Below are positions 1 through 5,114 of a stretch of 5,445 nt of DNA, one piece after another. The notes under the pieces are model-generated. The model searched no databases. It saw only the letters and a list, made by a program, of their open reading frames with translations, and was not told the DNA's origin. How positions within the stretch are numbered: the stretch's first letter is position 1; every line of letters begins with the position of its first letter. The stretch lies in assembly GCA_030740335.1 (NCBI GenBank), contig JASLXL010000301.1, positions 1 to 5,445 of the forward strand, given 5' to 3'. Position numbers and translations under genes: made by a program. The stretch comes from SAR202 cluster bacterium. Lineage in GTDB: Bacteria > Chloroflexota > Dehalococcoidia > SAR202 > CAJWER01.

Positions 1-112
1 GTCCAGTTATGGTGTGGCGAAATGGCTGTTTTCTGTGATCAATTTTCGAAGGGAAGTGACGTGGGTTACCAAAGTTGAGCTCGTGCCGCCAATGCTGATT
101 CTCTCTACCCTC

Positions 113-128
113 GTAGTAAGGATACTAC
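113..128. repeat. Short palindrome, 6-bp arms
   Basis: GTAGTA (113-118) and TACTAC (123-128) are perfect inverted repeats separated by AGGA. There is no T-run after either arm, so a rho-independent terminator is not supported. It lies about 40 bp upstream of repeat/promoter copy A and could be a protein-binding site, or chance. The first 200 bases otherwise hold no convincing reading frame. Confidence 0.3.
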
Positions 129-160
129 CAGCCCCATCTAAGGCCTATCCCATTCCCTCT

Positions 161-184
161 TAGGCTATACTGCCTCCATTGGCA
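161..184 (+). promoter_or_regulatory. Repeat/promoter element, copy A (TATACT plus TGCC-N6-GGCA)
   Basis: TAGGCTATACTGCC (161-174) is identical to the core of two further elements at 1279-1292 (+) and 5033-5046 (-). It contains a -10-like TATACT (166-171) running into a small inverted repeat, TGCC (171-174) and GGCA (181-184). The six-base loop differs from that of copies B and C while the arms are kept, which suggests the dyad matters. No good -35 hexamer is visible 17 bp upstream. A tandem GGCACAGC pair (181-188, 189-196) follows directly. The element points at the remnant 211-351 and, further on, the SDR gene. Promoter with an operator-like dyad is the preferred reading; a dispersed repeat is the alternative. 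Confidence 0.5.
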
Positions 185-210
185 CAGCGGCACAGCGAAT
201 TGTGATATGA

Positions 211-351
211 ATCGCTCTAGAGGAGCAGGACTACCGTGAGCGTGCTACTCGCAGCCAAGTCAAGATCCACAACCCCTCCCGCCATCAGAAGGAAGCTGAG
301 AACACCGCAGTGGAAGAATACACCCCCGACTATTCATACCTGTTGGACTGA
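211..351 (+). pseudogene. Short protein-like remnant ending in a Y-T-P-D-Y-S-Y motif
   Basis: The frame read from 211 (after a TGA at 208-210) to the TGA at 349-351 gives about 46 residues that look protein-like: charged, with RATRSQVKIHNPSRHQKEAE followed by the segment EEYTPDYSYLLD. No ATG or GTG start lies in this frame near the beginning, and the frame stops abruptly after the aromatic segment. Inference: this may be the cytoplasmic N-terminal part of a small membrane-type protein whose start and C-terminus have decayed. No family can be named securely. The competing frame with GTG at 236, placed 10 nt after a GGAG, gives a composition (TTPPAIRRKLRTPQ) less like a folded protein. Copy A of the repeat/promoter element lies just upstream. 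Confidence 0.3.
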
Positions 352-423
352 TGTCGGGAAAACATCGCAACCATAGAAGTTGAGGGCACGGAGGCGAAGA
401 CAGCCGACCAGGAGGTGACCGAA

Positions 424-1179
424 ATGCGTCTGGAGAACAAAGTAGCTCTCATGTGCGGCGTCGGGCTTGGGATGGGGAGGGCTTCCGCGCTGCTGTTTGC
501 ACAGGAAGGCGCGAAGATCGCGATAACGGCACGCCGCGACGAGCACATAAACGAGATCGCCTCTCGCATTCAGCACCAGGGCGGAGACGCTACCTCGTTG
601 TCTGCGGATGTGTCCGCGAAAGTGGAGGCGGACGCGGTTGTAGAAGCGACCGTCGAGAGATACGGCCGCCTCGACATACTCTACTGTGGGGCAGGGGGCT
701 TCTTCGAACCGGCGCGCGACTTCTCGGATATCGACCAAGCCTACTGGAGGGAGGCCATTGGAAACACCCTCGACAGCCTATACAACCTAGCCCAGGCCGC
801 ACGGCCGGTTATGGCCTCCCAGGGCGGCGGCGCGATCGTGGCAATCACCGCCAGCTTCAGCGTGCGGCAGGAAGGCAACCCGGCATATGGAGCGGCGAAA
901 GGTGGGATCATTGGCCTCTCGCAAAACCTGGCGCGGGAGTTCTACGCCGACAACATCCGGGTCAACGCGATAGGCGCCGGCCTCTTTCGGGGAAAGTTGG
1001 CGGATGGGCCTTTGAACCCGGCTCAGCCCACCTTGTCCCGTACAGGACACCCCGAGGACATCGCCTACGCGGCTTTGTACCTGGTAAGCGACGAGGCGGG
1101 TTGGGTCACCGGGCAGGTGCTAAACGTGGACGGCGGAGTCGACACAGGGAGTCGGCCGCTATGGGAGTTCGAAAAGTGA
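424..1179 (+). CDS. Short-chain dehydrogenase/reductase (classical SDR, FabG-like)
   Basis: This is a predicted cytoplasmic NAD(P)(H)-dependent oxidoreductase of 251 residues, the usual length of classical SDRs. The GTG at 415 lies inside the Shine-Dalgarno sequence GGAGG (411-415), so the ATG at 424, eight bases after it, is the better start. Numbered from ATG 424, the Rossmann glycine motif is CGVGLGMG (11-18), with Cys where Thr is usual. The motif normally read as NNAG is CGAG (88-91). The helix-4 Asn is in the IGNTLDSLYN segment (about 114). The active site is YGAAK with Tyr155 and Lys159. The catalytic Ser position falls in ITASFS, where Thr142 or Ser144 aligns. The C-terminal part carries the common G-(Q)-x-L-N-V-D-G-G motif. 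The substrate cannot be told from sequence. The gene stands alone between repeat copies A and B, with no partner in an operon. Confidence 0.93.
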   Translation: MRLENKVALMCGVGLGMGRASALLFAQEGAKIAITARRDEHINEIASRIQHQGGDATSLSADVSAKVEADAVVEATVERYGRLDILYCGAGGFFEPARDFSDIDQAYWREAIGNTLDSLYNLAQAARPVMASQGGGAIVAITASFSVRQEGNPAYGAAKGGIIGLSQNLAREFYADNIRVNAIGAGLFRGKLADGPLNPAQPTLSRTGHPEDIAYAALYLVSDEAGWVTGQVLNVDGGVDTGSRPLWEFEK

Positions 1180-1272
1180 TGGCGCGGGCTGCGAATGCAG
1201 ACGGCGTTCGACACCTCAACCAATCAAGTGCTGCAATGAGATTGCGTAGCAGACGGGCGGCTAGGCCGTAGT

Positions 1273-1303
1273 CCCCCTAGGCTATACTGCCCCCAGAGGC
1301 AGG
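1273..1303 (+). promoter_or_regulatory. Repeat/promoter element, copy B (31 bp identical to copy C)
   Basis: This 31-bp segment is identical to the reverse complement of 5022-5052 and shares the core TAGGCTATACTGCC with copy A. TATACT (1283-1288) resembles a -10 box. It is followed by the dyad CTGCC-N6-GGCAG (1287-1302), which would cover the start point of transcription. Three bases further on, both copies B and C have ATGC, so the similarity is about 37 bp with substitutions in between. No -35 consensus is seen (GCTAGG at 1260-1265). It sits directly before the exonuclease remnant. Identity that extends beyond a -10 box suggests either a shared operator or a dispersed repeat rather than promoter consensus alone. 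Confidence 0.6.
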
Positions 1304-1306
1304 GTT

Positions 1307-1730
1307 ATGCTCACAGGCATAAGACATAAGGCTGTGCTGGTACTGGGATTTGTGCTATTGGCGCTGGTGGGCGACTCGGCAGACGGAATCCCTGGGATTC
1401 CAAGGTGGGGCGCCAAGGCTAGCGCTCAGATCTTGGGCCGCTACGTCCACATAGAGCGTATTCCAGTGTCGACGAGTCCGAGTGGGTAGAGGCACCGCGC
1501 GGAGCTGAGCAAGGGCTCTATCTGAGAGCCTCGAAGTTCACCGCGAAGAAGCGATGCTGTACAAGCGCCTGGCCACTCTGCGCGTGGATGTGCTCTTGCC
1601 CGAGTCCCTGGAGGACCTCCATCGGCGCGGGGTACCGAGGCCTGAGTACCATGAGCTCTGTACCGAGTTGGGGTTCGAGCGCCTGATGGAGCTCCCACAC
1701 CGATGGGTCGATGGGGATCAGCCTACTTGA
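1307..1730 (+). pseudogene. Decayed 5'-3' exonuclease (Pol I-type, H3TH domain), N-terminally truncated, two frameshifts
   Basis: Homology to the C-terminal half of Pol I-type 5'-3' exonucleases is spread over three frames. Frame one (about 1358-1465) encodes LALVGDSADGIPGIP and WGAKASAQILGRY, the metal-binding Gly-Asp segment and helix-three-turn-helix DNA-binding motif. Frame two (about 1465-1514) encodes VDESEWVEAPRGAEQ, the linker that usually follows. Frame three (about 1512-1730) encodes SLEVHREEAMLYKRLATLRV, matching the conserved LAT-(I/L)-x-(T/V)-D-V segment of this family, and ends at TGA 1728-1730. The roughly 180 N-terminal residues that hold most of the catalytic acidic residues are missing. 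The ATG at 1307 gives 17 hydrophobic, non-homologous residues that could be mistaken for a signal peptide. A stand-alone exonuclease (about 300 residues) is the likely ancestor rather than full polA, because the sequence ends without a polymerase domain. Sequencing error could explain the frameshifts but not the missing N-terminus. Confidence 0.8.
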
Positions 1731-1754
1731 TCGCAAGGAAGGATGGAGTGATTC

Positions 1755-2909
1755 GTGAGTGATCTGAAGACCGAAAAACAGGCATCCGGCGGGGAGCTGC
1801 CCGCCGGTCTCGACGGCCCCCGTGCCTGCGGCAAATACGACCTGGCGGGAGTCCTGGACCTGTGCAACCTCGTGATGAGGATACTGGACACGCCTCCCGG
1901 CAAGCCCGCGGGATGGCCGACCATCGGATATGGGTGGCCGCACGTTTACAACCACGGGAACCTAGACAACATCAGGCTGATCGCCGACAAGGGTGAGGTC
2001 GTCTCGTCTGTCGGCATCTACTCCGCCGAGGTCCGTACGCCACGCGGGACCATCTCGGTGGGCGGCATCAACTGCTTCATCACCCATCCGGACTACCGGC
2101 GCTCCGGCCTCGGAGGAATGGTCCTTACGGACGCCCACGCCAAGATGCGCGCCAACGGGCACCACATCGGCCTGCTCAGCACGCTGATACCCGACTACTA
2201 CCGTAAGTACGGTTGGGAGCCCGCTGGCCGCCAGCGCACCTTCAAGCTGGACCGGGGCAACATAGCCCACCTGCCGGACCCGGCCGAGCTGGAGGTGACG
2301 GAAGAGTGGAGGCCGGCCGTCGACCAGCTCATCGATCTACACGACCGAGAGCCTATGGGAGTGAGTCGGACTCAGCAGATGTTCGAGCTGCTGGCCGAGA
2401 GAAAGTTCGAGAGGGTATTCGTGGCCAGGCGCGGTGGCCGCCTCGTGGCCTACGCGGGCATGCGCCAGACGGACATCAGGGAGTACGGCGGCCAGCCGGA
2501 TAACGTAGCCGCCCTGCTGCGCGCGGTCTTCGCCGAGATCGACGACGCAAGCACTTCGACCTCGACCAGGACCCGCTACCGGCGTCCGACAATCGAGATG
2601 ACCGTGACTACGCCGGACAGCGTACAGGGCCTCCCTGGGCTGCTGCTCGACCAGGGGGTGCCCAACACGATGGGGTACATGGGGCTGATCGTTCTGCTCG
2701 ACGCTCCAGGGCTACTGGAGGCGCTGGAGATCCAGGACGTCGAGCTGGAGCGACGTGACTCGGGCTGGCGCGTAGGTCACGGCGGCCGGAGCCTCGACCT
2801 GACCGAACACGAGCTGGTGAAGCTAGTCTTCGGGCCTGAGCGGTACCCCGACTTCGCCCCCGACGTGTTCCCCATCGACTTCTATCAGTGGCCCGCCGAC
2901 CGCGTGTAG
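1755..2909 (+). CDS. GNAT family N-acetyltransferase, two-domain Eis-like
   Basis: This is a predicted acetyl-CoA-dependent N-acyltransferase of 384 residues. The GTG start at 1755 is fixed by GGAG (1745-1748) six bases upstream. The N-terminal GNAT domain covers roughly residues 28-165. Its acetyl-CoA-binding motif A lies in GGINCFITHPDYRRSGLGG (103-121), with R115-x-x-G118-x-G120. It is followed by LSTLIPDYYRKYGWEPAGR (141-159), the typical Tyr-x-Lys-x-Gly-(W/F) end of a GNAT fold. A second, weaker GNAT-like region (about 180-310) includes VFVARRGGRLVAYAG (221-235). The C-terminal end (about 315-384, with LDLTEHELVKLVFG at 347-360) resembles the SCP2-like tail of Eis-type enzymes. No signal peptide or membrane segment is seen. 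Acceptor substrate is unknown; aminoglycosides, peptides and small amines are all used in the wider family. It begins 24 bp after the exonuclease remnant and has no evident partner. Confidence 0.88.
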   Translation: MSDLKTEKQASGGELPAGLDGPRACGKYDLAGVLDLCNLVMRILDTPPGKPAGWPTIGYGWPHVYNHGNLDNIRLIADKGEVVSSVGIYSAEVRTPRGTISVGGINCFITHPDYRRSGLGGMVLTDAHAKMRANGHHIGLLSTLIPDYYRKYGWEPAGRQRTFKLDRGNIAHLPDPAELEVTEEWRPAVDQLIDLHDREPMGVSRTQQMFELLAERKFERVFVARRGGRLVAYAGMRQTDIREYGGQPDNVAALLRAVFAEIDDASTSTSTRTRYRRPTIEMTVTTPDSVQGLPGLLLDQGVPNTMGYMGLIVLLDAPGLLEALEIQDVELERRDSGWRVGHGGRSLDLTEHELVKLVFGPERYPDFAPDVFPIDFYQWPADRV

Positions 2910-3210
2910 CGGCCCGGTGGCGAACCCTTTCCTCTCACAGCGGGGTGGTCATGGACATCAGGCACGGTCAGACGGGGTGGAACCTAACGGCTAGGAGTCC
3001 CATGGGGGATTAGGTACAACCGGGGGGTAGTGAGAGAATTACTGAGAGGATGTTACACTTCTAGAAGGCATAGAGGTGATGCAGACCTGTTCGCCTTCAG
3101 GTCGGGCGCCAGCGCCAGAACCCTGGGAAAGGGTAGCGCATGGCGGTTCGTCGGGCAATCGATCGGGGCCATCACATGTCCCTCAGGGTGTTTTCCGTAG
3201 GCTTGCCGGC
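2910..3210. other. Spacer between convergent GNAT and sialidase-like genes
   Basis: About 300 bp with no supported gene. Reading frames here (a minus-strand frame ending near 3053 and a plus-strand frame from 3076) have no start site worth trusting and no recognisable motif, and both overlap the 3' end of the sialidase-like gene. The stretch has G-rich runs (2946-3030) and no stem followed by a T-run, so I see no clear terminator although two genes converge here. Confidence 0.5.
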
Positions 3211-4332
3211 TTAAGCGCCGTCGATCCCTGTAACCCACCAGTGACGTTGGTTGACCTTGTAGCCGTCGTAGGCGATGCTCGACTGGATCAGGAGCCGATT
3301 CGGCGTCGCCGGGTCGTACTTTCCTATAACCTCGTTGGCCGAGTAGGCATCCGCGCTGCCGCTCATGCTATGTAAGATCGTGCCTTCGTCCCAGTGGATC
3401 CCGTCCGAGGATGTGTAGAGCACCAGATTCTTCGGATCCCGGGTACGCTGTCCGCTGCGTCCATGCAAAAAATAGAGATTGCCGATCTTGCGCGACAGCT
3501 GCGGGTTGCGGATGGCCTTTGCGAAGTGGGTGGTCTTCACCTCGGACCACGTTCGTCCCTCGTCAGCGCTCGTGACGTACGGCATGTTGTACTCGTCGAG
3601 GCCCCCGTCAGTGTCACCATCGGGTTGGTAGGGATAGGAGTAGACGATTATGTTGCCATTGTCGAGCAACCCTGCGGTGACGTAGTAGTAGTCGTGGTCA
3701 AATGGCAGAACGCTGCGCTTCTCGAAGGACTCGCCGTTGTCGGTCGAGACATAGAATGAGTGGGGTTCGTCGCACATGGTCGGCGCTCCGCCCATGAATG
3801 CCGCAAAGACCTGATCGCCGCTGGCGAACACCGCGTCGAAGGTCAACGATACGTCTTCGACGGTCGCGTTGGGGTCCAGGGGGCGTGGCTCGCTCCATGT
3901 TCTGCCATGGTCGTGGCTCAGCAGGCACACGGGCGGCAGCTTCTTGACCCAGTCGGCGCTGGCGAACAGTGAGACAAACGCTATGAGCGTGCCGTCCGGC
4001 GCAGTCGTCACCCCGAATACCAGGGCCGAGTACACCTCATCGCCCTCCAACGCGCGTTTTGAAAAATCCAGTTGAACCGCCTCACCCCAGGTTTTGCCGC
4101 CGTCGGTGGAGCGACGGTACTCCGACCAGCCGGCCACGCCGTGGCCTTCGTATATCTCGCCAGATACGTTGCTGTAGAAGGACACGATGTCGCCGTTGGC
4201 GCACTCGGTCAGGCAGGTGCCGCCGTGGCCGGACCGCTGTTGTGCCTGGTGGTCGACATATAGGATGCCGTCGTTCGGGATATCCGCGGGCAACACGCCG
4301 AAATTCCCAGGTGGGTGACTGCTAGCGGTCAT
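3211..4332 (-). CDS. Sialidase-like Asp-box (BNR) repeat protein
   Basis: This is a six-bladed beta-propeller-type protein of 373 residues related to exo-alpha-sialidases (GH33/BNR_2 class). The frame opens with a GTG at 4347, but the ATG at 4332 is preferred because AGAGGAG ends four bases before it. Counting from that ATG, five Asp boxes are visible, spaced about 50-65 residues apart: STDGGKTW (75-82), SHDHGRTW (139-146), STDNGESF (196-203), SADEGRTW (255-262) and a shortened SSDGIHW (308-314). Early in the protein, SGHGGTCLTECANGDIV resembles the first strand region of BNR_2 proteins. I see no F/Y-R-I-P motif, which true sialidases have at the N-terminus, and no signal peptide, so a cytoplasmic glycan- or polyester-type hydrolase or a non-enzymatic propeller is possible. 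Activity on sialic acid is not supported. A leader ORF and promoter lie upstream. Confidence 0.85.
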   Translation of the reverse strand: MTASSHPPGNFGVLPADIPNDGILYVDHQAQQRSGHGGTCLTECANGDIVSFYSNVSGEIYEGHGVAGWSEYRRSTDGGKTWGEAVQLDFSKRALEGDEVYSALVFGVTTAPDGTLIAFVSLFASADWVKKLPPVCLLSHDHGRTWSEPRPLDPNATVEDVSLTFDAVFASGDQVFAAFMGGAPTMCDEPHSFYVSTDNGESFEKRSVLPFDHDYYYVTAGLLDNGNIIVYSYPYQPDGDTDGGLDEYNMPYVTSADEGRTWSEVKTTHFAKAIRNPQLSRKIGNLYFLHGRSGQRTRDPKNLVLYTSSDGIHWDEGTILHSMSGSADAYSANEVIGKYDPATPNRLLIQSSIAYDGYKVNQRHWWVTGIDGA

Positions 4333-4394
4333 TGAGCTCCTCTTCACTAGATGTTGGTGTCATCGGGCCGGATAGTCGATTCGAAAGCATGAAC

Positions 4395-4481
4395 CTACGC
4401 CGGGAGACTGCAGATATCGAGGGCCGTCGGAGCCAGCACCCTGGCAACCTGGGACATGTAGCCGGCTTGGATCACCTGCAT
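4395..4481 (-). CDS. 28-codon leader ORF before the sialidase-like gene
   Basis: ATG at 4481 follows AAGGAG (4489-4494 on the minus strand) by seven bases, one of the best ribosome binding sites in the window. The predicted peptide starts MQVIQAGYMSQVARVLAPTA and ends DICSLPA before TAG (4395-4397). It lies 62 bp upstream of the sialidase-like ATG and about 55 bp downstream of the candidate -10 box, so it would be the first thing translated on that transcript. It could be a regulatory leader peptide, a small functional peptide, or the surviving start of a gene whose body was deleted and replaced. The hydrophobic middle is too short and interrupted for a confident membrane segment. No attenuator hairpin is obvious. 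Confidence 0.45.
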   Translation of the reverse strand: MQVIQAGYMSQVARVLAPTALDICSLPA

Positions 4482-4534
4482 GGTCGAACTCCTTACAGTC
4501 TTGCGTCTACACAAAATCCATCTTGGAGGGGGGG

Positions 4535-4563
4535 ATTATACTAGTCTAGGCATGTCTGAGTGC
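4535..4563 (-). promoter_or_regulatory. Candidate promoter of the leader ORF and sialidase-like gene
   Basis: On the minus strand TATAAT (4540-4535) matches the -10 consensus exactly and is followed by a C-run. The -35 position 17 bp upstream (4558-4563) reads GCACTC, a poor match. The start of transcription would fall near 4528, giving about a 47-nt leader to the 28-codon ORF. The plus strand also reads TATACT at 4537-4542, so transcription the other way cannot be excluded, but no gene follows in that direction. Confidence 0.45.
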
Positions 4564-4586
4564 TGGTGATCAGGCCTACCCAGCAC
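4560..4586. repeat. Inverted repeat over the sialidase promoter -35 region
   Basis: GTGCTGG (4560-4566) and CCAGCAC (4580-4586) form a perfect 7-bp inverted repeat with 13 bases between. The arm at 4560-4566 overlaps the -35 position of the candidate minus-strand promoter, which would fit an operator for a dimeric regulator. No T-run follows either arm, so a terminator is less likely. Confidence 0.4.
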
Positions 4587-4638
4587 GAATGTGCCTTTGG
4601 GGGATATCTCAATACCCCTGGCTGTACTAAGCCCCTGT

Positions 4639-4660
4639 GGGACTCCTATCGGTCAGTCCC
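4639..4660. repeat. Hairpin at the end of the 106-residue ORF
   Basis: GGGACT (4639-4644) and AGTCCC (4655-4660) pair perfectly around a 10-base loop and overlap the TGA stop codon (4653-4655) of the minus-strand ORF. No U-rich tract follows on the minus strand, so it is not a textbook intrinsic terminator. It may protect the 3' end of the message or be chance. Confidence 0.3.
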
Positions 4661-4973
4661 CAGTGTTGTTCCGTTCCATTATCCAAATGGAGCGCGTGCC
4701 TGGTATCTCGGTCACCCGCCCCAGATAATCACTGAGATGTCCGATGAAGTTAGGATTAGACGATTCGACCTTGTCCGGCAAGAAACAATAAGAGACGCCT
4801 TCATCTGATTCAAAAGACGTATACCCAGTCACTTCGCCCTTCGCCTTCACCTCACCTAGCACGCGCTCAACCTCAGCATCGCTCGTTTGGTAGTCCCAGT
4901 CTTCGGGACTCCAGTCGATGGAGCCTATAACATGCACACCACCGCCTGATTGCTTAATGTCGTACTTAGTCAC
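4653..4973 (-). CDS. Hypothetical protein, 106 residues
   Basis: I do not recognise this protein. The GTG at 4973 is the first possible start after an in-frame TGA three codon positions upstream. A weak GAGG lies about 11 bases before it. The product is soluble, without signal peptide or membrane segment, with a single Cys (63). Three Trp residues stand at 21, 26 and 97, two of them in IDWSPEDWDY (19-28). A probable helix (about 31-46, SDAEVERVLGEVKAKG) is followed by alternating segments GVSYCFLPDK (59-68) and RSIWIMERNN (94-103) that look like beta strands. Its composition is that of a real folded protein, though less GC-rich in codon use than the SDR and GNAT genes, a hint of separate origin. 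Copy C of the repeat/promoter element lies about 50-80 bp upstream and points at it. It stands alone. Confidence 0.65.
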   Translation of the reverse strand: MTKYDIKQSGGGVHVIGSIDWSPEDWDYQTSDAEVERVLGEVKAKGEVTGYTSFESDEGVSYCFLPDKVESSNPNFIGHLSDYLGRVTEIPGTRSIWIMERNNTGD

Positions 4974-5021
4974 TAATCAACTGTCCTCTGTCGTGTGGGT
5001 ATATATCCCACCCCGCATGAG

Positions 5022-5052
5022 CCTGCCTCTGGGGGCAGTATAGCCTAGGGGG
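5022..5052 (-). promoter_or_regulatory. Repeat/promoter element, copy C (inverted copy of B)
   Basis: On the minus strand these 31 bp are identical to 1273-1303. The -10-like TATACT occupies 5042-5037, and the dyad arms TGCC and GGCA lie at 5037-5034 and 5027-5024 with the loop CCCAGA. It points at the 106-residue ORF, giving an untranslated leader of about 55-60 nt. As in copy B, an ATGC follows the repeat three bases on, here opening only a 13-codon frame. The -35 position (5060-5065) reads TCCCCT, so promoter activity without an activator would depend on the -10 region. Confidence 0.6.
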
Positions 5053-5114
5053 CTGCGGAAGGGGACGAGAGCCATGGCAGCTAGGGCTAGTGGGATAGCA
5101 GGTGAATAGCGAGG

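Noticed and set aside
334..1050. Minus-strand frames opposite the SDR gene
   Set aside because: They lie antisense to a clear SDR coding sequence and have no recognisable features.
453..1271. Long plus-strand frame overlapping the SDR gene
   Set aside because: It is the out-of-frame shadow of the SDR, rich in Arg and Gly as GC-rich shadows are, with no motif and no ribosome binding site.
1180..1271. 29-codon frame starting in the ATG that overlaps the SDR stop
   Set aside because: The TGATGG overlap looks like coupling, but the product is Ala/Arg-rich, has no own ribosome binding site and ends in the spacer before repeat copy B.
1307..1360. Signal peptide of a secreted small protein
   Set aside because: The hydrophobic stretch runs directly into the exonuclease H3TH segment LALVGDSADG, so it is better read as degraded coding sequence than a true signal peptide.
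1441..1955. Minus-strand frames opposite the exonuclease remnant and the GNAT start
   Set aside because: The plus strand explains this region by homology in both genes; the antisense products have no motif.
3053..3375. Two overlapping frames on opposite strands at the 3' side of the sialidase-like gene
   Set aside because: Low-complexity Pro/Arg/Ala composition, no trustworthy start, and overlap with a gene supported by five Asp boxes.
3394..4325. Several plus-strand frames within the sialidase-like gene
   Set aside because: Antisense shadows; the minus-strand protein has repeated Asp-box motifs that these cannot match.
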